From contig PBLK01000022.1 in NCBI GenBank assembly GCA_002721725.1, forward strand, positions 1-56,498: a stretch of 56,498 nt of DNA, read 5' to 3'. Each line of letters starts with the position of its first letter. Within the stretch, counting starts at the first letter, position 1. The translations under genes were made by a program, and so were the position numbers. The notes below the pieces were generated by a model that searched no databases, was not told the origin of the DNA, and saw only the letters and a list, made by a program, of their open reading frames with translations. The stretch comes from Rhodobiaceae bacterium (lineage in GTDB: Bacteria > Pseudomonadota > Alphaproteobacteria > RS24). Below are positions 26,200 through 35,713 of this stretch, piece by piece.

Positions 26200-26993
26200 T
26201 GACACCCATGCTGATGACCGCTTTGGCACTGGCTTTACTGGCCGGACCATTGGGCTGTTTTGTAGTCTGGCGACGCATGGCCTATTTCGGTGACGGGCTG
26301 GCTCATTCGGCCCTGCTCGGTGTTGCGGTCGGCTTGATTGCCGGTATGAGCAATCAAATCGGCATGATTTTGGCGGCGGTTTTGTTTGCCGTCATGCTGC
26401 TTTGGTTGCGCACACAAAGGCTGCTCGCCACGGATACGCTGCTCGGCATTCTGGCCCATGCCGCCTTATCGTTCGGAGTGGTGGCGATGGCGCTGCTCGG
26501 TTTTGAAGATGCCGAAGTGCATGATTATCTGCTCGGCAGCCTCGACAATGTCAGCGCCGACAGTCTGGTATATGTGGTGTTGGGCTGCGGTTTGGCGCTT
26601 GGTTTGCTGATGCGACTTTGGCCCGGCCTGCTATTGATGACGACCAGCGAAGAATTGGCGCATGCTGAAGGCGTGCCGGTTCGGGTTTATGAATTTTTAC
26701 TGATGCTGCTGCTCGGCATTGTCGTCGCCGGCGCCGTGCAAATTGTTGGCATTTTGCTGATTACATCATTGCTTATCATCCCCGCATCAACAGCGCGGCT
26801 GATTGCGCGCCAACCTGAAACAATGGCGATTGGCGGCAGCGTAATGGCCGCCTTAGGCATGCTGGGCGGCTTACCTGTTTCGGAAGCGCTTAATGTGCCA
26901 TTGGGGCCGGCCATTGTAACACTAACCGTCGCCATGTTTTTGATGGTCTTGAGCGCGCGGCTGCTTGCCGAGCGTCTAAACCTTATCAATTAA
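26196..26993 (+). CDS. znuB: Zinc/manganese ABC transporter permease
   Basis: A 265-residue ABC-3 family permease with about eight membrane helices. The opening ALALLAGPLGCFVVWRRMAY and the GDGLAHSALLG segment are typical of ZnuB, and GILLITSLLIIPASTARL matches the conserved late helix. The four-base overlap with znuC indicates coupling. Its end overlaps the convergent DUF3604 gene by 8 bp. Confidence 0.92.
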   Translation: MMTPMLMTALALALLAGPLGCFVVWRRMAYFGDGLAHSALLGVAVGLIAGMSNQIGMILAAVLFAVMLLWLRTQRLLATDTLLGILAHAALSFGVVAMALLGFEDAEVHDYLLGSLDNVSADSLVYVVLGCGLALGLLMRLWPGLLLMTTSEELAHAEGVPVRVYEFLLMLLLGIVVAGAVQIVGILLITSLLIIPASTARLIARQPETMAIGGSVMAALGMLGGLPVSEALNVPLGPAIVTLTVAMFLMVLSARLLAERLNLIN

Positions 26994-28800
26994 CCCAAAT
27001 CGGCGAAGAATAAGCGCGCTCTTGAACAGTGACCGCGACATCAGGGCGCGGCGGTACACCGGCGCGCAGCGCGTCCCATGTGGACCAGCGACAGCTTGGG
27101 TTCTCCAGCACGCGAACATAGTAAAACGCCTGCTGGCCCTTTTGATATTCAGGGTCTTGCCACACGGTTTTCAATTCACCGGCCGAGGTTTTGGCGCTTG
27201 CTTTACAGGTTTTGACATCGACTGTCCCACCATTATCGGGACAGCGATGGTCGCGCCCAGGCTTTTTGCCACCGGCGCACGCCACATCAAAAACTTTCTC
27301 AGCCGATGCGCCATCGGCCTTCAGCCAACCTTTGACAATTTGGATGCGCTGCAAGCCGTAAGATCTTGCATCACGCATGGCCCAGACAAGAAATTCGGGC
27401 GCGCGGCGACCTTTGAGCGTCAAATCACCACCCATTGAGACACCTTCGCGATAAGCGCGCTTCACCATATCGGCGCGGTTTTCAATATTGCGGCTGAAAT
27501 CAGCCGAAGCGAAGAATCGCAATTTAATGCGCGGGCCGGTGGTGGCATAGGTTTCCTTGCGCCGCATGGCATCAAAAATATCGCCGCGCGTATTGCTGCT
27601 GGCCCAAACGGCCGCCAGACCCGACGCACTCCAAGTGTGGAAATTATTGATATTATAGGCCGTGCCGTCAGGGTTTGGCTGTTCCATCGGCACCGAGCCG
27701 CGCAAGCGCGCATTGGAATCGACAAGGCCGACTTTTGACCAATAATTATCCTCGTCAAAGGCCCCTGCCCCGACATGCGTGTCAGACGCACCAATCATAC
27801 CAAAGCGATAGGGATTGCCTTTGCCTTGCGCAGCCATTTCGAGGCCGCGCAGATAAGCTTGGCGCACATAAGAACCATCGGGCTGGCTTTCGACCCATGC
27901 CCCAATGCGAAACGGCATAGTTTCAAAATCGGCAAATTCATCATTCGGCGAAAGCAGTGGGTGGGTTTCACTATCGCCTTTGACTTGGGTCATTTCCACA
28001 ATCGGCTCATTGCGCATACGGGTTTCGGCATAATCCATATCCATCGGGCTGCCGTCCCATTTTTTTTTCATGAACATAAGGCCGTTGGAACCGTTGGAAT
28101 TATGCGGCACGGCGATTGTGTCCATACCCTTTTCGCGCAAGCCGTCCATCCATGCCCATAAATCTTCGGGATTGGGGGACATGATGCGGCTGAAGGGCAA
28201 GCTTGGCGCTTTGTCGCCGCGGAAAAAGACATTGCGATGCAGATTTTGATTTTGCGGGCCTGATGTATATTCATAGCCGATGAGCGTGGTGAATTTACCT
28301 GGCTCATTATGGCGATTGGCAGCTTCAATAATTTTCGCCCAAGCCGATTTCATAATCTTCTCATCAACCAAATCATCGCGCTTGTCGCTTTTATTGAGTC
28401 GCGGAAATAATTGCTGAAACGCAGCCAGGCGCTCGGCTTGTGTCTTGGCTTTGCGTATATTCAGCGACAGCGGGTGCTTGGAAACCTCTAATTTCGGATC
28501 ATGCATTGCGGGCAACATGCCGAGATAAATCGCGTGGTCGGTAACCGATTGGAAATCTAGCGGGTCGGTCAATGTCATGTCAAAACCGGCCGGATGTTGA
28601 ATGGTCTCGCCTTTGGCATAGCGATAAGCATCATCGGGCGTATTGCGATTGCCGAAAATATAGCTGTCGAAAGACAAAAGTGTATGCAAATGCGTCTCGC
28701 CGAATAAGACCTCACGATTCTCGGGTTTTTCAGCCCCCTGCGCCGTGGCAAGCGGCAAAAAAAGCGCGGCAAAAACCGCAGAAATAAGCCTTTTTTTCAT
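26986..28800 (-). CDS. DUF3604 exported protein (PHP-like metal-dependent domain)
   Basis: A 604-residue protein with a signal peptide (MKKRLISAVFAALFLPLATA). DUF3604 members begin with a metal-binding GETHLHTLLSFDSYIFG block, have DPLDFQSVTDHAIYLG, IAVPHNSNGSNG and GASDTHVGAG histidine/aspartate clusters, and resemble PHP hydrolases. The function of the family is not established; a periplasmic hydrolase is likely. The C-terminal region carries four cysteines (VACAGG, HRCPDN, VKTCKA, NPSCRW). The gene stands alone on this strand. Confidence 0.88.
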   Translation of the reverse strand: MKKRLISAVFAALFLPLATAQGAEKPENREVLFGETHLHTLLSFDSYIFGNRNTPDDAYRYAKGETIQHPAGFDMTLTDPLDFQSVTDHAIYLGMLPAMHDPKLEVSKHPLSLNIRKAKTQAERLAAFQQLFPRLNKSDKRDDLVDEKIMKSAWAKIIEAANRHNEPGKFTTLIGYEYTSGPQNQNLHRNVFFRGDKAPSLPFSRIMSPNPEDLWAWMDGLREKGMDTIAVPHNSNGSNGLMFMKKKWDGSPMDMDYAETRMRNEPIVEMTQVKGDSETHPLLSPNDEFADFETMPFRIGAWVESQPDGSYVRQAYLRGLEMAAQGKGNPYRFGMIGASDTHVGAGAFDEDNYWSKVGLVDSNARLRGSVPMEQPNPDGTAYNINNFHTWSASGLAAVWASSNTRGDIFDAMRRKETYATTGPRIKLRFFASADFSRNIENRADMVKRAYREGVSMGGDLTLKGRRAPEFLVWAMRDARSYGLQRIQIVKGWLKADGASAEKVFDVACAGGKKPGRDHRCPDNGGTVDVKTCKASAKTSAGELKTVWQDPEYQKGQQAFYYVRVLENPSCRWSTWDALRAGVPPRPDVAVTVQERAYSSPIWVN

Positions 28801-28914
28801 ATTATCCCCCCTAGCTGATGCCAGTTTAACGCTTTTCTAAACATCCAAAAGCTAAAAAGAACCGTATTAAAAACAATGTATTCGTGATCCTCCCTACGAA
28901 TATGTTCCCGACAT

Positions 28915-28958
28915 GCCCTCGGCGTCCCTCCCGCGCCGAGGGCAAATTTTTTGCCCTC
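28915..28958. promoter_or_regulatory. Two mutually exclusive hairpins between the agmatinase and DUF3604 genes
   Basis: Stem A is GCCCTCGGCG (28915-28924) with CGCCGAGGGC (28934-28943), 10 perfect pairs and a 9-nt loop TCCCTCCCG. Stem B is GAGGGCAAA (28938-28946) with TTTGCCCTC (28950-28958), 9 perfect pairs and a TTT loop. They share 28938-28943, so only one can form at a time. On the plus strand stem A is followed by AAATTTTTT. Either a terminator with an alternative fold, or an attenuator-like switch in the leader of the leftward DUF3604 gene. Confidence 0.55.
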
Positions 28959-28997
28959 TTCGATGAAAAAGAAGCAAATTTTTGCTCAAAGCGCCTA

Positions 28998-29852
28998 TCA
29001 GCACAAAGACATCAAATAATAGGTGATCTGCGCGGCAGTGAAATCGCTGGCCAGTTGTCCGTCTATCGGTGCCAATTCCATCACATCAATGCCGACACAG
29101 CGCCGCCCTTTAAGCGTACTGGTGACCAAATCAAGCGCCTGATAATAACCCAAACCGCCCGGCACGGGCGTTCCCGTTGCCGGTAAGATAGACGGGTCGA
29201 GCCCGTCCAAATCAAACGTTACATAGATATTTTCAGGGAAATCTTCGGGCAGCGTTACGCTTGATATATTGCCACGCACCAAATCTCCCGCATCATGGGT
29301 AAACACACCATGCGCGCGCCGCGCCGCCTCTTCTTCCTCAGCCAAAGCGCGCACCCCGAAAGAGGCCATTGGCAATCCCTCTTGCGCGAGCAAATGCATG
29401 ATACTGGCATGGGAATGTTTATGGCCCTGATAAGCATTGCGAAAATCGGCATGCGCGTCGACATGCACTAGCCCCAATGGCGCGTTCAGCGCGTCAACCA
29501 CGCCCATCACCGCGCCATAACTGACCGAATGCTCACCGCCCAAAGTGACGGGAATATGACCGCGCCCGATAATCGCTCCCGTCAGGGCGCGCAAATCGCC
29601 CATCACCGCTTCAATATCTTGCCCGCAATCAATCGGCGCATGGGTGAAAATACCATCGGCGCAAGGCACTTTGCCGTTTGTCAGACGCTCCAATTGATGG
29701 CTGGCGGCAATAATTGCCGCAGGCCCTTTGGCCGCGCCGGTGCCGTAAGACACGGTCGCTTCTAAGCCGCAAGGTACGACTTCAAAGCGTGCCGTCTTCA
29801 TGCAGTTTTCAGCGTCGCTTAATTCTTCACCGAGAAATTGCTCCTGCCTCAC
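28998..29852 (-). CDS. speB: Agmatinase (arginase family)
   Basis: A 284-residue ureohydrolase that splits agmatine to putrescine and urea. The dimanganese ligands are visible in GGEHS, HVDAHADFRN and TFDLDGLDPS, with the signature ending PATGTPVPGG. The start is GTG 29852, which overlaps the decarboxylase stop (GTGA) and has GAAGGG upstream; an internal ATG about 17 codons in is possible. In this operon it would provide putrescine for the two carboxyspermidine enzymes. Other arginase-family specificities cannot be excluded from sequence alone. Confidence 0.88.
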   Translation of the reverse strand: MRQEQFLGEELSDAENCMKTARFEVVPCGLEATVSYGTGAAKGPAAIIAASHQLERLTNGKVPCADGIFTHAPIDCGQDIEAVMGDLRALTGAIIGRGHIPVTLGGEHSVSYGAVMGVVDALNAPLGLVHVDAHADFRNAYQGHKHSHASIMHLLAQEGLPMASFGVRALAEEEEAARRAHGVFTHDAGDLVRGNISSVTLPEDFPENIYVTFDLDGLDPSILPATGTPVPGGLGYYQALDLVTSTLKGRRCVGIDVMELAPIDGQLASDFTAAQITYYLMSLC

Positions 29853-31003
29853 GACAATCGCCCTTCAAAATCTTCGTAGCCAAACTCTTTAACGATTCGC
29901 AGCGCATCAGTCTCACTGTTCCATATGGCCAGCGCTGGCAAATGTGCGCCGTTAAATGTCGTGGTTTTGACCATTGTATAATGCGCCTGGTCCAAAAACG
30001 CTATGCGCTGGCCACTTTGCGGCGCAGCGGCAAAATTATAATCGCCGATAATATCGCCCGACAGACAGCTGGCGCCCCCCAAACGTACGCTCACATCGCC
30101 GCCTTCGCCAAGCATGGCGGGGCGATACGGCGCTTCAATGACATCCGGCATATGACAAGTCGGCGAAATATCGGTAATGCCGACCAGCCCACCATTTTCG
30201 GTCACATCCAAAACCTCGCCGACCAAAATGGCAGAGTCAAAACCGATAGCCGTGCCTGGCTCAATATATAATTCGACACCCAAATCGGCCCGCAGTTCAC
30301 GCTGCAGATCAACCAATCCAGTGCGGTCATAATCGTCGCGTGTCACCAGATGACCGCCACCCAAATTGAGCCATTGATACTTGCCTTTATGCGCTTCAAG
30401 AAACGGGCGCACCGCCGCAACCGTGCGCTTTAACGGCTCCAATCCTTGCTCGCATAAATTATGTAAGTGAAGGCCAGTCAAGCCGTCCGGCAGGGTTTCG
30501 ATTTGTGATATCGGATAGCCGAGCCGCGAACCGCTGGCACATGGATCATATAGTGCAATCTCTGCTTCTGAATGCTCAGGATTAATGCGCAGGGCATAAT
30601 CGGCACCGGCGGCTATTGCACGCGAACCAAAGCGTTCAATCTGCGCCGGGCTGTTAAAAACAATATGGTCGGACAGGGCGGCAATCTCATCAAATTCAGA
30701 AGCCTTAAAGGCCGGTGCATAGGTCACCAATTCGCCGCTAAAATGCTTGCGCGCCAGCCTGGCCTCCCACAGGCCAGAGGCGCATGTGCCGCTCAAATGC
30801 TCGCTGATGACCGGCGCCAGCGACCACATGGCAAAGGCCTTGAGGGCCAACAATATTTTCGTATCCGCCGCCGCTGACACGCCGCGCAACACTTCGAGAT
30901 TTTGTCGTAGCCGCGCTTCATCAATGACAAAACAGGGCGACGGCACGCGGCTCAAATCAAAATCGGCAAACCTGCCCGGGCCGGAAGATTGCGTTCTCAA
31001 CAT
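29849..31003 (-). CDS. nspC: Carboxy(nor)spermidine decarboxylase
   Basis: A 384-residue fold-III PLP decarboxylase of the NspC/CASDC type, related to diaminopimelate and ornithine decarboxylases. The PLP lysine lies in ILLALKAFAMWS, and the glycine-rich phosphate region is in WLNLGGGHLVTRDDYD. The conserved late TDISPTCHMPDVIE and LGGASCLSGDIIGDY blocks hold the C-terminal active-site cysteine. It removes CO2 from carboxyspermidine to give spermidine. Overlaps of one base with the dehydrogenase (TGATG) and four with agmatinase make it the middle gene of a coupled operon. Confidence 0.92.
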   Translation of the reverse strand: MLRTQSSGPGRFADFDLSRVPSPCFVIDEARLRQNLEVLRGVSAAADTKILLALKAFAMWSLAPVISEHLSGTCASGLWEARLARKHFSGELVTYAPAFKASEFDEIAALSDHIVFNSPAQIERFGSRAIAAGADYALRINPEHSEAEIALYDPCASGSRLGYPISQIETLPDGLTGLHLHNLCEQGLEPLKRTVAAVRPFLEAHKGKYQWLNLGGGHLVTRDDYDRTGLVDLQRELRADLGVELYIEPGTAIGFDSAILVGEVLDVTENGGLVGITDISPTCHMPDVIEAPYRPAMLGEGGDVSVRLGGASCLSGDIIGDYNFAAAPQSGQRIAFLDQAHYTMVKTTTFNGAHLPALAIWNSETDALRIVKEFGYEDFEGRLS

Positions 31004-32211
31004 CAGTCAAACTCCGGCGCTTCGGGCAAATCAATATACTGCCATGGCAAACCATGCGCATTCAGCATGTCCATAAAAGGATCAGGGTCGAGTTGTTCAA
31101 GATTGAACACACCCGCTTGCATCCATGTCCCGTTGAGCATCAGCGCCGCGCCAATCATCGCCGGCACGCCGGTGGTATAGCTGACGGCCTGGCTGCCGAC
31201 CTCGGCGAAACACGCCTCATGATCGCAAATATTGTAAAGATAGACGCTGCGCTCTTGGCCCTCATGCGTGCCGCTGACAATATTGCCGATACAGGTTTTG
31301 CCCTTTGTGGTTTTGCCCAAATCACCGGGATTGGGCAGCACCGCTTTCAAAAATTGCAGCGGCACAATCTTTTGCCCCTGATAGCTGACCGGCTCAATAG
31401 ATGTCATGCCGGTATTTTGCAGCACGTCCAAATGACTGAGATAGGCGTCACCGAAGGTCATCCAAAAGCGGGCGCGCTCAAGCTCGGGATAATGTTTTGA
31501 CAGGCTCTCAAGCTCTTCGTGATACATAAGATACATATTGCGTGTGCCGACTTCAGGGAAGTCAAATGACTGTTTTTTCGATAAGGCAGGCGTCTCGACC
31601 CATTTTCCATTTTCCCAATGGCGCGCAGGAGCCGTGACTTCGCGAATATTAATCTCAGGGTTGAAGTTGGTGGCAAAGGCATGGCCGTGATCGCCGCCAT
31701 TGCAATCAAGAATATCCAGCCTACGCATATCCGACACTAAATGCTTTTGAATATAGGCGGTGAACACATTGGTCACGCCCGGGTCAAATCCTGAGCCAAG
31801 CAACGCCATCAGGCCTTTTTCGGCAAAACGGCTTTGATAGGCCCACTGCCAGTGATATTCGAATTTGGCTTCGTCACGCGGCTCATAATTGGCGGTGTCC
31901 AGATAATGCACGCCGGTTTCAAGACAGGCGTCCATAATCGCCAAATCTTGATAAGGCAGCGCCAAATTGACCACTAATTGAGGCTGCACTTTATCGATAA
32001 GCGCCACTGTCTCGCCCACATTATCGGCATCTATTTGGGTAATATTTATGGTTTTGCCGGTGCGCGCGGCAACCGCTTTTTGAATATCTTCACAAGGCCC
32101 CAAGCGACGGCTGGCGAGGGTAATATCACTAAAAATATCAGACAACAGTGCCATTTTATGCACTGCTACCGAGCCGACGCCGCCGGCTCCAATTACCAGA
32201 ACAGTCGCCAA
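31003..32211 (-). CDS. Carboxy(nor)spermidine dehydrogenase (saccharopine-dehydrogenase-like)
   Basis: A 402-residue NADPH-dependent enzyme that condenses aspartate semialdehyde with putrescine (or diaminopropane). The N-terminal Rossmann motif is VLVIGAGGVGSVAVHKMA, and HYLDTANYEPRDEAKF and GSGFDPGVTNVF are characteristic of this branch. With the decarboxylase and agmatinase downstream it forms the SAM-independent spermidine route known from alphaproteobacteria, Vibrio and Campylobacter. The start is TTG 32211 with a strong GGAGGG site. A 24-codon reading frame (ATG near 32269) overlaps the start and could be a leader peptide. Confidence 0.9.
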   Translation of the reverse strand: MATVLVIGAGGVGSVAVHKMALLSDIFSDITLASRRLGPCEDIQKAVAARTGKTINITQIDADNVGETVALIDKVQPQLVVNLALPYQDLAIMDACLETGVHYLDTANYEPRDEAKFEYHWQWAYQSRFAEKGLMALLGSGFDPGVTNVFTAYIQKHLVSDMRRLDILDCNGGDHGHAFATNFNPEINIREVTAPARHWENGKWVETPALSKKQSFDFPEVGTRNMYLMYHEELESLSKHYPELERARFWMTFGDAYLSHLDVLQNTGMTSIEPVSYQGQKIVPLQFLKAVLPNPGDLGKTTKGKTCIGNIVSGTHEGQERSVYLYNICDHEACFAEVGSQAVSYTTGVPAMIGAALMLNGTWMQAGVFNLEQLDPDPFMDMLNAHGLPWQYIDLPEAPEFD

Positions 32212-32374
32212 GTCACCCTCCGCGAAATCGTCAAAAAACAGGACCCGTGAGTCACCTCCAATACCGCCATTTTGGTCGGCTGAAGGGGTGATTAGACATT
32301 TTTTTCAGAGCTGTAAAGCAAATTTATGCAGTGCGGGAATCGCGCGAAAATACAGCATGGAAAAGCCTCGCCAA

Positions 32375-32635
32375 ATGCCCAAATCCTGCTATGTCTATTT
32401 GCTGAAAAGCTGCGATGACGGGCCGGCAAAATCCTATGTCGGCTGGACCACGGATTTGGAAAAACGCCTCGCCGCACATAATGATGGCAGAGGCGCAAAG
32501 GCCACGCGGGGACGCAAATGGCAGCTTGCGTACAGCGAAGTTTTCAAAACCCGCGGCGCTGCCATGTCGCGGGAATATGAACTGAAAAATAACCGCCCCG
32601 AACGCCAGCGCTTATTGGACGGAAATGCTCATTGA
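32375..32635 (+). CDS. GIY-YIG nuclease-like protein (YhbQ/URI family)
   Basis: An 86-residue single-domain GIY-YIG protein. The motif elements are CYVYLLKSC and SYVGWTTDLEKRLAAHN, with the family's downstream glutamate in SREYELKNN. Such small proteins occur widely; some have nuclease activity but the cellular role is mostly unknown. I chose ATG 32375 (MPKSC), which places the domain close to the N-terminus as in relatives; ATG 32357 is also possible. It is divergent from the polyamine operon. Confidence 0.85.
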   Translation: MPKSCYVYLLKSCDDGPAKSYVGWTTDLEKRLAAHNDGRGAKATRGRKWQLAYSEVFKTRGAAMSREYELKNNRPERQRLLDGNAH

Positions 32636-32650
32636 AGAATAGGAGGGGAC

Positions 32651-33442
32651 GTGACCAGCTACACCAAAATGATGAATAACTTTCTCGCCTCCGGCCCAAA
32701 CACGTATACCAGCAGTTTGCCTGAAACATGGAAACAGGGGCGCACCGCTTTTGGCGGCATTACATCAGCGCTCTTGCTGACCGCCATATTGAACGATCAT
32801 GATGACTTGCCACCTCTGCGGACCATGCAGATTAATTTTATCGGCCCGGCGATTGATGAATTGACCGTCACAAGCAAGATTTTACGGCGCGGCAAAAACA
32901 ATGTGACATTACGCGCCGAATTGGATTCGGCAGCCGGTGCCGGCACTCATGGTTATTTTACCTTTGGTGTCCAGCGAGAGCTGGATATGGTGATGGATTA
33001 TCCATTGAAGGAAAATATTAAACGGCCTGAACAAATAGAGCCTTATGAATTGGCCACCGGTGCGCCTAATTTTTTGGTTAATTTTGACCGCCGCTGGGTG
33101 TCAGGGCCGAAATTTTTCGAGCAATCTGATGACCCTGATATGTTGATATGGACGCGGCTGACCGACCCTGAAAGCTGGGATAAGGGGCTGCTTCCTTTGA
33201 TCGTTTTGGCAGATGCGCCCCCCGCCGCTTTCGGCACGATTAGCGGCGTGCGGGCTTTATCCAGCATGAATTGGAATGTCAATTTCCTGACTGACGATTT
33301 CAGCACAGAAGATGGCTGGTGGCTGATGCGCTCCGCAACCCGGTTTATCCGCGACGGTTATTCATCGCAGCTTATACAGGTTTGGAACAGCGACGGCCGC
33401 CGCGTCATGGACGCGGCGCAGCACATTGCTATTTTTCAGTAA
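32651..33442 (+). CDS. Acyl-CoA thioesterase, TesB-like double hotdog
   Basis: A 263-residue thioesterase-family protein. The N-terminal WKQGRTAFGGITSALLL segment and PLRTMQINFIGPA are typical of the TesB-like first hotdog, and a second hotdog ends with RVMDAAQHIAIFQ. It hydrolyses acyl-CoA to free acid and CoA; chain specificity is unknown. The GTG start at 32651 has a perfect AGGAGG site. It converges on the broken acyl-CoA dehydrogenase with a 5-bp gap and borders the catabolic island. Confidence 0.82.
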   Translation: MTSYTKMMNNFLASGPNTYTSSLPETWKQGRTAFGGITSALLLTAILNDHDDLPPLRTMQINFIGPAIDELTVTSKILRRGKNNVTLRAELDSAAGAGTHGYFTFGVQRELDMVMDYPLKENIKRPEQIEPYELATGAPNFLVNFDRRWVSGPKFFEQSDDPDMLIWTRLTDPESWDKGLLPLIVLADAPPAAFGTISGVRALSSMNWNVNFLTDDFSTEDGWWLMRSATRFIRDGYSSQLIQVWNSDGRRVMDAAQHIAIFQ

Positions 33443-33447
33443 GCCGC

Positions 33448-34646
33448 TTACAGCCCCAACACGAATTTCGACATAATGCCCTTTTGCACTTCGGTGGTGC
33501 CGCCGAAAATTGTTGAGGCACGATTGAACAGCATTGCATGGGTATGGTTCGGCGCAGTCGCGCGATAATTCGGTTCATTATCACCGACCGTCGGCTCAAA
33601 ATCGGCTGAGAACAAAACAGTCGAGTCCGCGCCCAGCATGTCATAGGCCAAATCGCCCATATCTTGCTGCAATTCCGTGCCTAATGTTTTCATAGGCAGC
33701 GGCAAAATCAGACTATCGCCCGAGCCTTCTTCAGCAAACAAGGCGCGGTTTTCGAGCATTTGCAGTGACTCATAACGCACGGAAAGCTCGGCATGGCGTT
33801 TGGCAAAGGCATCGGCCTGATAGCTGTCGCCGGCTGTTTCCGACAAATAATCATGCACCGTTTTCAAATTGGCCAAGCCGTTGACGATAATATCCGTGCC
33901 GGCAATACCGGCGCGCTCATGGCCGAGCAAATATTTAGCATAGGTCCAACCTTCGTTTTCATTGCCGACCAAATTTTTCACCGGCACGCGCACATCGGTG
34001 AAATAAACCTCGTTCAAATGATGGTCGCCATCAATGGAGTAAATCGGCTTTACTTCAATTCCCGGCGTTTTCATATCAATCAGCAGGAAGGAAATGCCTT
34101 CTTGCGGTTTGCCCTCCGCGCTGGTGCGCACAAGGCAGAAAATCCAATCGGCAATATGCGCTTGCGTGGTCCAAATCTTCTGGCCATTGACGACAAAATC
34201 ATCGCCCTCGCGCACCGCCGCCGTGCGCAAGGAAGCAAGGTCAGAACCTGAACCCGGTTCGGAATAGCCCTGACACCAAAAGCGTGAGCCGTCCAAAATA
34301 TGTGGCAAATGCTCAGCCTTCTGCTCACCCGTGCCGAAACACAAATTACCGGCCCGACCATTGTCACGCCGAAAGGTGATTGACCGGGCGCATTGACGCG
34401 TGCCGCTTCAGCCTGAAAAATCGCTTTTTGCGAGTCGCTCCAACCGGTGCCGCCATGTTCTTCGGGCCAGCCAATGGCTCCCCAGCCATTGCTGTTCAGA
34501 ATGGCTTGCCATTCGGCCATTTCATCACGCGTCATGTTGATGATGCTGCCGCCGCGAAACGGGTGATCTTCGGGTAAGGCCTTTTCAAACCATGTGCGAA
34601 TTTCCTGTTGGAATAGCTGCTCTTCACTCGAAAGTTTCAAATCCAT
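33448..34646 (-). pseudogene. Acyl-CoA dehydrogenase interrupted by a single-base frameshift
   Basis: Two frames together give one acyl-CoA dehydrogenase of about 400 residues. The first (from ATG 34644-34646) reads MDLKLSSEEQLFQQEIRTWF through PFGVTMVGPVI and then loses homology. The second picks up at CFGTGEQKAEHLPHIL and runs through WCQGYSEPGSGSDLASL to a normal C-terminus (TIFGGTTEVQKGIMSKF). The break maps to a short A-run at 34343-34345 on the plus strand: restoring one base gives a continuous VILCFGTGEQ. Either a genuine pseudogene or an assembly/sequencing indel. It is the last gene of the bioB operon. Confidence 0.85.
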
Positions 34647-34664
34647 AATTAACCCCTATCTATA

Positions 34665-35672
34665 TCATACAGCCGATGGGCAGCTGTGGGCGGCCATAGG
34701 TTTAAGCCCCAGCCGGTTAAAAAGATTATTGTCTTTATCAATATGCGGGTTGGCCGTGGTCAACAAGGCTTCACCGACGAAAATCGAATTGGCACCGGCC
34801 AAAAAGCACAAAGCTTGCGTCTCATCCGACATCCATTCGCGCCCGGCCGACAACCGCACAACCGATTTCGGCATCATTATACGCGCCACGGCAATACATC
34901 GGACAAAATCAATCGGATCGACGGCCTCATTATCGCCCATAGGCGTGCCGACAATCGGTATTAGCATATTAATCGGCACGGATTGCGGCTGCGGATTGAG
35001 GTTGGCCAATGTCAGCAGCATAGAAGCGCGGTCATCAACCTCTTCGCCCATTCCGAGAATGCCGCCGGCGCAGACATTAATGCCGGCATCTTGCACATGG
35101 CCAATGGTTTCGATGCGGTCTTCGAAACTGCGCGTGGTGATAATCTCACCGTAAAATTCTTCCGAGGTGTCGATATTGTGATTGTAATAATCCAGCCCCG
35201 CTTCTTTCAATTTTGCCGCTTGCTCAGCTGTCAGCATGCCCAGTGTCATACAGGTTTCCATCCCCATTGCGCGCACGCCCTTTATCATCTCGCACACCGC
35301 ATCCATATCGCGGTCTTTCGGGCTACGCCATGCCGCGCCCATGCAATAGCGCGAGGCACCGGCATCTTTGGCACGCTGCGCCCCTTGCAACACCGCCTCA
35401 ACATCCATCAGCTTGGTGGCTTTGAGGCCGGTATCAAATTTGGCGCTCTGACTGCAATAATTGCAATCTTCCGGACAGCCGCCGGTTTTAATCGACAAAA
35501 GTGTGCTTTTTTGCACCTCATTGGCATCGAACCATTGTCGATGCACATTCTGCGCTTCAAAAATCAAATCATTGAACGGCAGGGCAAACAGCGCCTCAAC
35601 CTCTTCATGGGTCCAATTATATCTTGGCTCTACCGCGCTCGGCGCAGCACTCATTTCAATCGTTTCAGACAT
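34665..35672 (-). CDS. bioB: Biotin synthase
   Basis: A 335-residue radical-SAM enzyme that inserts sulfur into dethiobiotin. The 4Fe-4S motif is [16 protein letters not shown], and the 2Fe-2S site arginine is in [26 protein letters not shown] and [12 protein letters not shown] are further family blocks. It sits in an operon with biotin-dependent carboxylase subunits, with 41 bp to the upstream TIGR03084-like gene and 18 bp to the broken acyl-CoA dehydrogenase. No other bio genes are present, so the local job may be to raise biotin supply when the carboxylase is expressed. Confidence 0.96.
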   Translation of the reverse strand: MSETIEMSAAPSAVEPRYNWTHEEVEALFALPFNDLIFEAQNVHRQWFDANEVQKSTLLSIKTGGCPEDCNYCSQSAKFDTGLKATKLMDVEAVLQGAQRAKDAGASRYCMGAAWRSPKDRDMDAVCEMIKGVRAMGMETCMTLGMLTAEQAAKLKEAGLDYYNHNIDTSEEFYGEIITTRSFEDRIETIGHVQDAGINVCAGGILGMGEEVDDRASMLLTLANLNPQPQSVPINMLIPIVGTPMGDNEAVDPIDFVRCIAVARIMMPKSVVRLSAGREWMSDETQALCFLAGANSIFVGEALLTTANPHIDKDNNLFNRLGLKPMAAHSCPSAV

Positions 35673-35713
35673 TTATTTCTCTTTAATAGGCAATTTTTTG
35701 TAGCAAGTGCGTC

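Noticed and set aside
28884-29186. 100-codon plus-strand frame over the hairpin pair and the agmatinase end
   Set aside because: It overlaps the conserved agmatinase C-terminus antisense, and its sequence looks like a reading of the hairpins.
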